The notes under the pieces: generated by a model | Told to the model about the DNA's origin: nothing | The model's database searches: none | What the model saw: the letters and a program-made list of their open reading frames with translations, nothing else | Part shown: positions 9,301 through 18,430 of the stretch, one piece after another | Layout of the letters: each line of letters starts with the position of its first letter | How positions within the stretch are numbered: the stretch's first letter is position 1 | Position numbers and translations under genes: made by a program | DNA from: JANXSD01 sp038206385 | Lineage (GTDB): Bacteria > Bacteroidota > Bacteroidia > AKYH767-A > OLB10 | Length of the DNA: 64,000 bases | Direction of reading: 5' to 3' | Assembly: GCA_038206385.1 (NCBI GenBank) | Contig: JBBRAW010000004.1 | Location: 10,145-74,144 of the forward strand

Positions 9301-11217
9301 CCGCAATATCCTGCCGGTTATGCAGTGGCCTTTTCTAGTCAAATAAATGTATTAGCTGGTGAACATTATGTAATTTTAGTTAGTAATTACGCTACAAGTA
9401 CATCGGGTTTCGATATTATTTTTGGTACATCACCAATAACTTATGGCGGTGGTGGATTCAACGCCGTTAGCTGGTCTGGGGGAATTGATACCGATTGGTT
9501 TAAAAAGGAAAATTGGGGTGGTTGCGCAATCCCTTCCTGTTCATTTGATGCAATAGTAAATGGTGGAATAATATTACAACCTGCTATTAATGCTCCCGCT
9601 AATGCGAAGTCAATTTTAATTAATCCAGGTGCAACACTTAAACTAAATTCAAATAAGACTTTAACAGTATGTGAGAACTTTACAAATTTAGGAACATTTA
9701 ATTCTGGTGTAGGATCAACAGTAATTTTTAACAATAATACTTTCAATCAAAATATAGATGGAAATTTATTAGGAACAAATGCCTTCTACAATGTTACAGT
9801 AACAAAATCAGGAGGTGTTGTAAAAATATTAAAGGATGTTGAGATGAAAGGTGATTTTATGATTTCGAATGGCACCTCTACATTTTCAGCAAATAATAAT
9901 TTACATTTTGTAGGTGGTGATTTTACAAACAATGGAAATTACTTACCTGGATTTGTAGGCACGTTAGAATTGAATGGAAGTACTCCACAAAATTATTATA
10001 ATTTTGGCACTTTGAATAATGCAAAAATAAATAATGCTAGCGCTACTGGCGTTACTATTTTTTCAGATTTAGAAATAGGAAATAACGGAATACTTACTTT
10101 AACAAATGGAAGAATTAATACCACACCATTTACTGAAGTTAGAGTGTTAAATAGAAATATTTCTTCTGTTACTAGTGGTAATACTACAAGTTATGTCAAT
10201 GGTCTTTTAAGAAGAAGAATCAATTCACAAGGCTCTTATGATTTCCCAGTTGGTGAAGCTAGTAAAGGATATCAATTGGCAAATGTAAATTTCAATAATA
10301 GCTCAACTCCAACTGCAATTGATAATATTGTAACGTACTTTCAACCGTATTCTCCATCGCCTCCACCAACAGGAGCTACTGATTGCGGAATCACCTACTC
10401 TTCTCCAGTGCTCGATAATGGTAAATGGAATTTCGTTTCTTCTCCTAATGCTTTTTCTGGAGATTTTGATCTCACGCTTCATAATTTAAATTATACAAAT
10501 GCAGCTGCTAAATACACGATAATGAATGATCAAGGAAGTGGATGGATGATCGCAAATGGGAATTGCGCTCCTTCCATTGTAACTGCCGTAAAAAGAACGA
10601 GCATGTCAGGCCTACTTGGAGATTTTGGAATAGCTCAAGGACCAAGTTTGTTGCCTATCGAGTTACTATCATTCACTGCAAAACCACTTTCAACATACAT
10701 ACAATTAAACTGGACTACCGCATCGGAAAAAGAAAATAAAGGCTTCGAAATTCAACGCTTTGATGCTAGTGGTGCATTTGAAACAATCGGTTGGATAAAT
10801 GGTGCCGGCACAACAAATATTCAAAAGTATTATCAGTTTAATGATATCAATGTAAAAACAAATACACTTTATTATTATCGATTACATCAAATAGATTTTA
10901 ATGGAAATTCAGCGATTAGTCCAATAATATCTTGTCAACTGAAAGGCCGATTCTTGAATGCATCAGTTTTCCCTAATCCAGTTGCTGATGAGGCTGTAAT
11001 TACTTATTTCCTTGACGAAGAGGCAAACGTTATGTTGAGTTTGTTTAACACATTAGGAGAAGAAATAATTATTCAAGAAAATACATACTTGCAACAAGGA
11101 ACTCAACATTTAATTATCAAAACAACACAGCTCCATGTTTCTGATGGCTTATATACTCTAAAAGTTAATGCTTCTGGAAAGGCAGCGTTTTTGAAAATAA
11201 TCATTTCTTCAAATTAA
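6346..11217 (+). CDS. giant T9SS-exported surface protein, cassette 2
   Basis: A 1,623-residue protein, the largest of the three. Signal peptide at 1-26 (ends NIVNGQ). Residues about 27-250 form a domain of the kind often found at the front of Bacteroidota surface proteins, with ...LPLGWVWVESGSN, aromatic-rich strands and a DDAMGIDDLTF end. Next come an immunoglobulin-like stretch (about 250-430), two pre-peptidase-C-like modules beginning near VVNVASLPY (434) and CANAVSIPSLPY (574) with the shared GEDEVFIFTP/GEDKVYVY strand, a TNDLPCNA module (708), the NGQDC block (855), the WSGGID/ENWGGC segment (1041), the repetitive strand-rich stalk, the LPIELLSF segment (1438) and a T9SS type A domain from FPNP (1541). 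From residue ~705 onward it parallels the cassette 1 protein closely, while the N-terminal half is unrelated. A ligand-binding or adhesin role is inferred. Confidence 0.86.
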   Translation: MKNNYSIKKIFPLVLIMIAFANIVNGQISYLTQGSNYNQTFDGILSSVPANNTTQSVPALPLGWVWVESGSNANTTYRVDNGSSNTSDFYLLGATNSTERAIGGYSSNNLQSQWGASLTNNTGVTLTEFTLSYTGEQWRDGGNGSAVFNVDAFSYSINSATSLTTGIWNNVTQLNFTALVNNNSSDITLNGNAAANKVLITFTVTGILWAPGQTFWMRWTDPNESGNDDAMGIDDLTFSATISAPPTITTGIISPLNFCSGSAVSVPYTKTGTFTGGNIFTAQLSDATGSFAAPVNIGSLSSTTSGTITATIPVATPTGTLYRIRVVSSTPSVTGSNNGSNISITSKPTATLSYSGSPFCTNSTGSQSVILTGTLGGTFSSSGGLTIVPSTGLVTPSSSTAASYTVTYTMPATGACPLQTATTNIIISSPPPCTLGTGVVNVASLPYISNGRTTCGKINDLTSANTLSCGISNYLSGEDEVFIFTPTSSGNITITLTSNGSRTGLMLYDGCPLNGSCSITSCIGYEQSSSGSKSLCANVTSGITYYLIVDSWANPKCNNYDIIIDAPISSLPGSVCANAVSIPSLPYTLTNETTKCRGNDYTNASIGSCGTIYESGEDKVYVYNAVTAECIGITITGANSNSIGFQVYSGCPGSAGALCVGNSGGAVSGTLSGTVTLSSPGTYYIVVDNQAAPSYVNYNISIASFGVGVTNDLPCNAIPLTLGVSYIGTNTCSSGASEPATLPACWGPGGNVRNTVWFKVVAPASGSIRVRVIPNSLTNPQIAIYSGTFGTSMTLKGCSDDATSCGTTTNYSSDLTVSGLISGNTYYIVVDGYGILTGSFGILAIDGSQPLPPLSNGQDCGNYIQVCDTTMSFGNPGFQSFGNICDFDGSGANCLNAGERGSAWFEVTMATNGVLEFSIVPKDWSGPAMPVGNETDYDFAVWKTVGTGAVTCSDIAPPINAVPIRCNYSALGITGLYSAANGVQPPQYPAGYAVAFSSQINVLAGEHYVILVSNYATSTSGFDIIFGTSPITYGGGGFNAVSWSGGIDTDWFKKENWGGCAIPSCSFDAIVNGGIILQPAINAPANAKSILINPGATLKLNSNKTLTVCENFTNLGTFNSGVGSTVIFNNNTFNQNIDGNLLGTNAFYNVTVTKSGGVVKILKDVEMKGDFMISNGTSTFSANNNLHFVGGDFTNNGNYLPGFVGTLELNGSTPQNYYNFGTLNNAKINNASATGVTIFSDLEIGNNGILTLTNGRINTTPFTEVRVLNRNISSVTSGNTTSYVNGLLRRRINSQGSYDFPVGEASKGYQLANVNFNNSSTPTAIDNIVTYFQPYSPSPPPTGATDCGITYSSPVLDNGKWNFVSSPNAFSGDFDLTLHNLNYTNAAAKYTIMNDQGSGWMIANGNCAPSIVTAVKRTSMSGLLGDFGIAQGPSLLPIELLSFTAKPLSTYIQLNWTTASEKENKGFEIQRFDASGAFETIGWINGAGTTNIQKYYQFNDINVKTNTLYYYRLHQIDFNGNSAISPIISCQLKGRFLNASVFPNPVADEAVITYFLDEEANVMLSLFNTLGEEIIIQENTYLQQGTQHLIIKTTQLHVSDGLYTLKVNASGKAAFLKIIISSN

Positions 11218-11320
11218 TCAATACCAAACGTACAGTAAGTAGTGGTATAAGTAGCTAAAATTCGATTTCTGCAACTCTCTTGGTTTCTTTTTCGTAAGAA
11301 AGGCATAAATATGCCCATCT

Positions 11321-11695
11321 ATGAAACCATTATACCTGTTTTTGACCATTTTTTTAAGTTTTCTTACATCTGCACAACTCAAAGCGCAAGATAATTATTC
11401 ATCATTAAATGTTACTGGCGACTTAGTAATTGAAATCCCCAGAGCAGATCTAATAAAAACAATACCGTCACTAAAATTGAAACTAAAAGAGATGAAAAAT
11501 ATTTCTTTTGATGGATTTTGTGAAAGTAGAAAATTGCTTTTTCTGCATACCAATGGTGAATCCCTTGCTAATGTTTTGTCAGTAATGAATGAGATGAATC
11601 TAATTTATTACATTAAACAAAATACGTCAATAGAACGTGCAAAGAAAGCATGTATGAATGAAGATGAAATCAAAAGTAGTTTCATTATCGAATAA
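11321..11695 (+). CDS. small secreted protein, partner-type gene of cassette 3
   Basis: A 124-residue protein with a signal peptide (hydrophobic LYLFLTIFLSFL, cleavage near LKAQ at about 22). The mature region has the order strand (GDLVIEIP), helix (ADLIKTIPSLKLKLKEM), strand (ISFDGFC), strand (KLLFLHT), helix (ESLANVLSVMNEM), strand (LIYYIKQ), helix with a second cysteine (AKKAC). This matches the protein at 5878 in order, spacing and the two cysteines, and so marks a paralogous family. It is 30 nt upstream of the giant protein gene at 11726, a spacing that suggests co-transcription. No family name is recognised; the assignment as a partner of the giant protein rests on the threefold repetition of this gene order. 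Confidence 0.75.
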   Translation: MKPLYLFLTIFLSFLTSAQLKAQDNYSSLNVTGDLVIEIPRADLIKTIPSLKLKLKEMKNISFDGFCESRKLLFLHTNGESLANVLSVMNEMNLIYYIKQNTSIERAKKACMNEDEIKSSFIIE

Positions 11696-11725
11696 TTTAT
11701 TTAACAAAACCGAATCATCCTAACC

Positions 11726-14700
11726 ATGAAACGAATTATAACTATTTTCAGTTTACTTATCTGCATTCAACAAATTAATGCACAATGTATCGGCGGAACA
11801 TTAGCTTCAAATATTATTCCATCAACTTCTTGGCAATTTGTTAATGGCGTTGCTGGAGGAACATATTATACCTTTAATGGAACTGCTGGAAATACCTATT
11901 CATTTTCATTCTGTTCAGTAGATGGTGGAAGTAGTAGTTATGATACGCAAATATCATTGTTAAATTCTTTTGGAAATTATTTACAAGCGGGAGTTGATGA
12001 TTATTGTGGCTTAAATGCACGATTAGATTTTTATTGTACTGTTACTGCAACCTATCGTGTACTACTAACAAAATACAATTGTGTTAGTCAAAATAACATG
12101 GGCAAGGTTGCTTATAAATATTTAGCAACTCCAATGTGCCCAACAGGTTTAGGAACTGGAGTAACGAATGTTGCTTCATTACCTTATACATCAGGTGCAG
12201 GTTCAACAGCAGGAGGAGTTAATGATCTTACCGCTTCCAATATGAATATTTGTAGTAATTCTTCTTATTTATACGGCGAAGATAAAGTCTGGATTTTTAC
12301 ACCTGTAACGGGTGGAAATGTAACAATTACACTATTAACTTCAAGTACTAAAGCAGGTATGTATTTGTTTAATGGTTGCCCTTTAAATGGAAATACAAGT
12401 TCATGTGTTGCATCAAGTTTAGGTGGAGCAAATCCTACAATGACAATTTGCGTGGAACAAGGTGTAACATATTATTTAGTTATAGATTCAAGGTCTAATA
12501 CATCTAATTTTACATATTCCAATTTAACAATTACTGCACCATCTGCTGTTTCTACTTGTTCTATTGGAACTGAAATAGCAATTCCGAGTCTTCCTTATAA
12601 TTCAATAGGTAGAACAACTTGTGGAAAGGGAAATGAAATTACAAGCGCAAATACAATGACATGCGGAAATAATTCCTATTTATTTAGCGAAGATGAAGTG
12701 TTTACTTTTACGCCAATATCATCTGGAAATATAACCGTTGGAATTACTTCTTCATCATCCTATTCAGGAATATTTTTATTTGAAGGTTGTCCATTAACAA
12801 GTTATTGCGCTGCAACAGGAAATCGTTGTATTGGAAGTTCAACTTCTGCTAGTGGAACAAAATCATTGTGTGGATATGTAATTGCAGGAAGAACTTATTA
12901 TGTTGTTGTTGATAATTATAATAGTTGTTTCCCCTATTCCATAAACATCTCTTCGCCAGCATCCAATTTAACTGGAGCCACTTGTGCTAATCCTGTAATA
13001 GTTTCTACATTGCCATTTATTGCAACAAAAGAAAGTACAACATGTATGGGAGATGATTACAACAATTTTACCACTGGCTCATGTGGTTCATTGTATGAAT
13101 CAGGAGAAGATAAAGTTTATCGTTATGATTCTCCAGGTTCCGAATGTGTTGGTATTACGTTGTCAGCATCAAGCACAAATAGTATAGGTTTTCAAGTGTA
13201 TAATGGAATACCAGGAAATGCAGGTGTTACATGCATCGGTTCTGGTGGAGGTGCATACGCTGGCACATTAACAGGAAGCGTTACATTATCCGCAGCAGGA
13301 ACTTATTATTTTATGGTAGATACTTGGGCTGATCCTACAAATGCAAATTATAATATTGCATTATCATCTTATGGAAATGCTGTTGCAAATGATTTACCAT
13401 GTAATGCAATTATGATTCCTGTTGGTAATTCCGTTACTGGTGATAACAGTTGTTCTGGTGGTAGTGGCGAGCCTCCCGTTCCTGCATGTTGGATAACACC
13501 AAATAGTGTAAATACGGTTTGGTATAGTTTCGTTGCACCATCATCAGGAAAAGCAATCATCCGAACTTCAACAGGATCATTACGCAATACACAAATTGCA
13601 CTTTATGCTGGAACATGCGGAACAAGTTTATCTTATGTTTCATGCAATGATAATGCTTCAGCTTGTGGTGGCACTTCAACAAATATGTCGCAAATATCAG
13701 CTACAACATTAGTGGCAGGAAATACCTATTACGTTGCCGTTGATGGTTATAATTCATTTACAGGATCATTTGGAATTTCAATTTTAGATGGTGCAAATCC
13801 ATTGCCTGCTGTTCCAGGTCAAGACTGCTCATTGGCATTGTCAGTTTGTAAATCTGTAACAACAGTTGGTGATCCAGGCTTTCAAACATTTGGAAATATT
13901 TGTGACTTTACTGGTGGTGGTACCAATTGCATTTCAACAGGTGAACGTGGCACTGTTTGGTACGAAATTCAAATCGCATCAAATGGCAATATGGAATTTA
14001 CTATAACTCCAAATGATTGGGAAGGATCACCAAGTTTAGTAAGTACTGATTATGATTTTGTAATGTGGAAAACAAGCGGAACAGGAGCAACAAGTTGTGG
14101 AGGAATTTCTGCTGGCGCAACTCCTATTCGATGTAATTATAGTTTTCTTGGAGTTACAGGATTATATGGTGCTAGCAATGGATTAGATAACCCCGCATAT
14201 CCAGGATTTGGAGCTGCTAATCAAGCACAATTACCTGTAATAGCTGGAGAGGTTTATGTAATCGCAATTTCAAATTATTCAAATTCTGTTTCTGGATTTA
14301 GATTAGAATTTAGTAACAGCTCGCCAATAAATTATACTCCAACACCATCAACAGTTGTATGGACAGGTGGAGTTGATAACGATTGGTTTAATACTGAAAA
14401 TTGGGGAGGTTGCGCACTGCCTAGTTGTGCAACAAACGCAATTATACTTTCTGCATCTGCAAATCAACCAATAATAAATGCATCAGGCAGTACAGCAAAG
14501 TCGTTAACGGTAAATGCTGGAGCAAGTTTAACAATCAATCCTAATATTACTTTAACATTATGTCAGAATTTATCTAATTCAGGAGTGTTAAATGCGAAAG
14601 GAAATTCAACGATAGTATTCACTGGCAATTCAAATCAAAATATTGATGGAAGTTTAATAGGTAGTAATGCATTTTCAAATTTTGTAATTACAAAAACAGG

Positions 14701-16147
14701 AGGAACTGCAACATTGTCTAATGATATAGATGTAAATGCTAATTTAATAATTTCTGATGCATCAAGTACGCTTGATGGTAATGGAAAGAAGATAAATTTA
14801 AAAGGAAATTTTGCAAATAATGGCGGAAGTTTTATTGCTGGTAATAATGGTAATCTAACATTTAGTGGTAATTCAACTCAAACATATTTTAATGTTGGTA
14901 CAATAAATTCTGTAACGATGCTTCATGCTGGATCAGGAATTTTATTGCTATCAAATATGAATGTTGGAACGAATGGCATTATGAATTTTAGTAGTGGAAA
15001 AATTATAACTACAAATAACTTTGAAGTAAATGAAACTAATAGTTCTTCTTTAGCTATCAATGCAGGAAATGCAACAAGTTATGTTGAAGGCACTCTTAGA
15101 AGATCACTACCACCTGCTCAGTCGCCACGAATTTTTGAATTTCCTGTAGGTAATGCTAACAAAGGATTTCAACGTGCTACTTTAAATTTTTACGCAGGTG
15201 CAACGCCTACTATTTCAAGTTTGGCAATGACATTTAATAATTATTCTGGTACACTACCAAATTCTTTAGGACAAGATCCTTCTTGTACTCCTAAATTTAA
15301 TTCAATTTCTTTAGACAATGGTTATTGGAATTTAACTCCACAAGGAAATGGACAAGCTGATATGAATATGACATTGTATAATACAAACTATACTAATCCG
15401 TCAAATGTTTTTTCAATTATGGAAAGTGTAAATAGTGGATCATGGTTCGTTCCTAATATAGTAAGTGGAAGTTGTATATCGTCCGCTATTACTTCCGTTA
15501 CCCGAAATGGTATTGGGAACACACATTCAAACGGCGTTCCTATTGGTTTTGGAATTGCACAAGGGAATTCCGCATTGCCTATTACATTACTATCCTTTAT
15601 TGCAGAAGCAAGGAGCAATAGTATTATGACAACATGGATGACTGCTACAGAAAAAAATAATAAAGGCTTCGAGATTCAACGTGCAATAAAGCCTGATCAG
15701 TTTGGAGTTATTGGTTGGGTAAATGCTGCTGGAAATGGAAATTCAACTACACTGAACACGTATAATTTCGAAGATAAGAATGTAAGTGCAAATGTGCTTT
15801 ATTATTATCGCCTACATCAAGTTGATTTAAATGGCAAAGACTCGTATTCCAAAATTGTTGCTGCAATTATTCATGAAAAAGGTGTTGTGATTTTAAATGC
15901 TTATCCAAATCCTTATAATGTAGCTACTACAATAAAATATATTCTTAGTCGACCAACAATTGTTACTATTGAAATTTCTGATATGAGTGGAAAATTGGTA
16001 AAAAAATACCAACAAGGATTACAAAATGAAGGAAGTTATTCTGTTCCATTTTCAGGAAAAGAATTTGGGTTAAATGCAGGTTTGTATAATGTAGTAGTAT
16101 GGTGCGACGACGAACGACATCAACTACGTTTAACTGAAACGGAATAA
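11726..16147 (+). CDS. giant T9SS-exported surface protein, cassette 3
   Basis: A 1,473-residue protein with a signal peptide (residues 1-19, ends QINAQ). The first ~130 residues form a Cys-containing strand-rich domain (CIGGTLAS...VDDYCGLNARLDFYC). Three pre-peptidase-C-like modules follow, starting near VTNVASLPYT (143), IAIPSLPYN (283) and CANPVIVSTLPF (419), each with a GEDKVW/SEDEVF/GEDKVY strand and a TYYLVID-type strand. Then come the NDLPCNA module (554), the GQDCSLALSVC block (698), the WTGGVDNDWF/ENWGGC segment (877), the repetitive stalk, LPITLLSF (1284) and a T9SS type A domain from YPNP (1391). Compared with cassette 2 it has one extra N-terminal module and lacks the long immunoglobulin-like insert. 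Expected to be surface-attached or released; no catalytic motif is seen. Confidence 0.86.
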   Translation: MKRIITIFSLLICIQQINAQCIGGTLASNIIPSTSWQFVNGVAGGTYYTFNGTAGNTYSFSFCSVDGGSSSYDTQISLLNSFGNYLQAGVDDYCGLNARLDFYCTVTATYRVLLTKYNCVSQNNMGKVAYKYLATPMCPTGLGTGVTNVASLPYTSGAGSTAGGVNDLTASNMNICSNSSYLYGEDKVWIFTPVTGGNVTITLLTSSTKAGMYLFNGCPLNGNTSSCVASSLGGANPTMTICVEQGVTYYLVIDSRSNTSNFTYSNLTITAPSAVSTCSIGTEIAIPSLPYNSIGRTTCGKGNEITSANTMTCGNNSYLFSEDEVFTFTPISSGNITVGITSSSSYSGIFLFEGCPLTSYCAATGNRCIGSSTSASGTKSLCGYVIAGRTYYVVVDNYNSCFPYSINISSPASNLTGATCANPVIVSTLPFIATKESTTCMGDDYNNFTTGSCGSLYESGEDKVYRYDSPGSECVGITLSASSTNSIGFQVYNGIPGNAGVTCIGSGGGAYAGTLTGSVTLSAAGTYYFMVDTWADPTNANYNIALSSYGNAVANDLPCNAIMIPVGNSVTGDNSCSGGSGEPPVPACWITPNSVNTVWYSFVAPSSGKAIIRTSTGSLRNTQIALYAGTCGTSLSYVSCNDNASACGGTSTNMSQISATTLVAGNTYYVAVDGYNSFTGSFGISILDGANPLPAVPGQDCSLALSVCKSVTTVGDPGFQTFGNICDFTGGGTNCISTGERGTVWYEIQIASNGNMEFTITPNDWEGSPSLVSTDYDFVMWKTSGTGATSCGGISAGATPIRCNYSFLGVTGLYGASNGLDNPAYPGFGAANQAQLPVIAGEVYVIAISNYSNSVSGFRLEFSNSSPINYTPTPSTVVWTGGVDNDWFNTENWGGCALPSCATNAIILSASANQPIINASGSTAKSLTVNAGASLTINPNITLTLCQNLSNSGVLNAKGNSTIVFTGNSNQNIDGSLIGSNAFSNFVITKTGGTATLSNDIDVNANLIISDASSTLDGNGKKINLKGNFANNGGSFIAGNNGNLTFSGNSTQTYFNVGTINSVTMLHAGSGILLLSNMNVGTNGIMNFSSGKIITTNNFEVNETNSSSLAINAGNATSYVEGTLRRSLPPAQSPRIFEFPVGNANKGFQRATLNFYAGATPTISSLAMTFNNYSGTLPNSLGQDPSCTPKFNSISLDNGYWNLTPQGNGQADMNMTLYNTNYTNPSNVFSIMESVNSGSWFVPNIVSGSCISSAITSVTRNGIGNTHSNGVPIGFGIAQGNSALPITLLSFIAEARSNSIMTTWMTATEKNNKGFEIQRAIKPDQFGVIGWVNAAGNGNSTTLNTYNFEDKNVSANVLYYYRLHQVDLNGKDSYSKIVAAIIHEKGVVILNAYPNPYNVATTIKYILSRPTIVTIEISDMSGKLVKKYQQGLQNEGSYSVPFSGKEFGLNAGLYNVVVWCDDERHQLRLTETE

Positions 16148-16232
16148 AAGATAAAAGAAAAAGTATTGGTTAAAAAGCACAAGTTTACTGGACTAATTTA
16201 TACTAGGTATTTGTATTATGTAGGATTGTGTA

Positions 16233-17486
16233 TTATCTACTTTTAATAAAGTCATGCAACAAGGAAAACACTTCTTTGTATTTCGTTAGAGGTAATGTAT
16301 TTGCTTTGTCATAGATATCATGATAGGCAGTGATCCCACCCATGGTATAACAAAAAAAAGAAGGAACTCCTTTTTCAGAAAAATAATAATGATCACTATT
16401 ATGTGCAGCGCCTCTTTTACTTATTATTTTTAGATACTGATGTTCGCTATTTATTTTTTCAAATGAACTAAATGCCTCGGTATAAATAGCGCCATTAACA
16501 ACCATTAAGCCATCCTCGCCAGTTCCTAATAAATCGAGATTGATTAAAAAATTAATTTTTTGAAGGTCTACTGTGGGATGATCAGTATAATACTTTGACC
16601 CTATTAATCCTGCTTCTTCACCAGCAAATGCAATAAATACTAAAGTGTATTTTAGTTGATTTTCAGATTGTCTAAAATATTTTGCTAAATTCAATAACAT
16701 TGTAACTCCTGAAGCATTATCATTTGCTCCTGGAAAATAAGTGTGCTTTCCCATTTTCCCAAGATGATCATAATGTGCTGTAATGAAAATAAAAGAATCA
16801 GGCAAACTGGATCCAGGAATAATTGCTATAACATTTTGTGTATGATGATTGGGGATAAACTCATTTACAATATTCAATTTAATTTGCATAGGATTAGATG
16901 GAATAGCATTTCTTAAAATATGAAATGTAAAAAAGGAATCTACTATCGTACTAACACTCCAAGTAAGTTTTTTTTCGCTAATAAAAATTAATCCAACAGC
17001 ATTTAAAGGATTGTTTTTCCAAAGTCGAATGGAATCAGTTGTAAATGATTTTCCATTTCCAGAAGTGTCAATTAATAATATGACGTTCCGAAAATTTTCT
17101 GATGTATAATATGTTGGCGAATGATTAATAATCTTTACAAGAAAAGTTCCTTTTATTCCTGATGAAGAGGGATCGACAATATACTCCTTTCCAGGAAAAA
17201 GTAAATGACCATTAATTGAAACACTCATTTTAGAAGGAAAAGTATTTACAGGGAATGAAAAATTTTGATAAAAATTATTTGATCCAGCGTTCAACCCAAT
17301 TTTTATAAATTCATTTTTTAAAAACAAAGCAGCTTTTTGATCTCCACCATTAACATATCCTCTCCCGGCAAATGATTTATCAGTAAGATGATTTAATATA
17401 CTGCGCGTGTAGATGCTGTCTTGAGCTTGCAACTTTATTGAAGCAAAAATCGCAAAACATATAATGAAAGAAATTATACTTTTCAT
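16233..17486 (-). CDS. secreted M28-family metallopeptidase
   Basis: A 417-residue protein with a signal peptide (residues 1-22, ends KLQAQ). The M28 zinc-peptidase signature is complete to the eye: HYDHLG with metal ligands H238 and D240, GANDNASG with the bridging D256, AFAGEEAGLIGS with the catalytic E290 and ligand E291, a following LDLLGTGEDG strand, and a final HNSDHYYF segment supplying the last histidine. This family contains di-zinc aminopeptidases. Substrate specificity cannot be read; export to the periplasm or beyond is expected. The ATG overlaps the stop of the upstream gene by one base (TAATG), so the two are translationally coupled. Confidence 0.9.
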   Translation of the reverse strand: MKSIISFIICFAIFASIKLQAQDSIYTRSILNHLTDKSFAGRGYVNGGDQKAALFLKNEFIKIGLNAGSNNFYQNFSFPVNTFPSKMSVSINGHLLFPGKEYIVDPSSSGIKGTFLVKIINHSPTYYTSENFRNVILLIDTSGNGKSFTTDSIRLWKNNPLNAVGLIFISEKKLTWSVSTIVDSFFTFHILRNAIPSNPMQIKLNIVNEFIPNHHTQNVIAIIPGSSLPDSFIFITAHYDHLGKMGKHTYFPGANDNASGVTMLLNLAKYFRQSENQLKYTLVFIAFAGEEAGLIGSKYYTDHPTVDLQKINFLINLDLLGTGEDGLMVVNGAIYTEAFSSFEKINSEHQYLKIISKRGAAHNSDHYYFSEKGVPSFFCYTMGGITAYHDIYDKANTLPLTKYKEVFSLLHDFIKSR

Positions 17487-18430
17487 TAAGTACTAAACCG
17501 TCGTTTAATAAGATCGTTTAGTTCAATAAAAATTGGTGAATTCGTATTCCAATTCATTTTACTAGCTAACTCATTATGTAATTCATTATAAGCTTCATCG
17601 TAATTTGTAAATCCATTTATCTTATCAATACTATCACTAAATTGTTGCTGATTACCAGAAAATAATTCATTAATAAAAGAAAAACGCTCATTTATTCCTA
17701 TTGATTTCTTCAAGTTAATGAGTGGTTTTTTTTGTAATTTGTCTGCTACAGTTTCGTCATTTCGTGATTTAGAAATCTGTGCGTACAATGTTTCTTGTTC
17801 TTTAAATTTTCCACCTATTGTACTCGAAGGTTGATCAAATAAAGTTGCGGATTGATGAATGGTTGTAGTTTCTTTTTTCTCAATCACTACATTCTTCTCC
17901 TTCTCCATTACTACACTTTTTTCTACTTCTGTTATAAGCTCAACATGCGATTCATTAAATTCGGCTTTAATAACAAATTCATTATTTGAATGAATAGTCG
18001 GTTGCTCTATTCGAGTATGCTTTTGAGAAATTCTTTCTTCCGTAAATGTTAGGTTAACATTTTGTTCAATAGGTTCGACAATAGTATTTTCAATTATTGT
18101 AGCTTCATCTTCGAGTAACAAATTTGCAAATGCAATACTTTTATCTGATGGTATATTGATTTCTGATTCTGGATAATCGGAATGACTAGAATGCTGAACT
18201 CTTGTTGGATGATTCACAACTCTTTCTAATGGTTCTTCACGAAACGAAGAATCTTGTACCTTGCTTAAATGATCTAATTGTTGATATAAATTTTGCAAAG
18301 AGTTTTTCATCAAATCAATTTCAATAAGTGGAACAATATTTAGATGCTCTCTAGCATTTAAATATTGTTCAGTAAATGTTTCTAGTAGTCTGTCAATTTC
18401 TTGAAGGATCCGATTTCGTTCGTTAAGCAT
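17486..18430 (-). CDS. uncharacterised Bacteroidota protein with conserved C-terminal domain
   Basis: Start set at the ATG at 18430 (MLNERNRILQEIDRLL), giving 314 residues. The longer frame to 18535 adds a low-complexity sequence unlike a real N-terminus. The first ~70 residues look helical and coiled-coil forming, and about 90-235 is low complexity and rich in Glu, Ile, Val, Thr and Lys. The last ~80 residues (LKKSIGINERFSFINELF and on to LIKRRF) match, from memory, a domain at the C-terminus of many uncharacterised Bacteroidota proteins encoded near envelope genes. There is no signal peptide or membrane segment, so it is likely cytoplasmic. It precedes the M28 peptidase gene with a 1-nt overlap. 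I do not recognise a function. Confidence 0.7.
   Translation of the reverse strand: MLNERNRILQEIDRLLETFTEQYLNAREHLNIVPLIEIDLMKNSLQNLYQQLDHLSKVQDSSFREEPLERVVNHPTRVQHSSHSDYPESEINIPSDKSIAFANLLLEDEATIIENTIVEPIEQNVNLTFTEERISQKHTRIEQPTIHSNNEFVIKAEFNESHVELITEVEKSVVMEKEKNVVIEKKETTTIHQSATLFDQPSSTIGGKFKEQETLYAQISKSRNDETVADKLQKKPLINLKKSIGINERFSFINELFSGNQQQFSDSIDKINGFTNYDEAYNELHNELASKMNWNTNSPIFIELNDLIKRRFST

Noticed and set aside
1420..16147. Antisense open frames within the three giant protein genes
   Set aside because: They show no signal peptides, domains or promoter elements, and are explained by base composition of the sense repeats.
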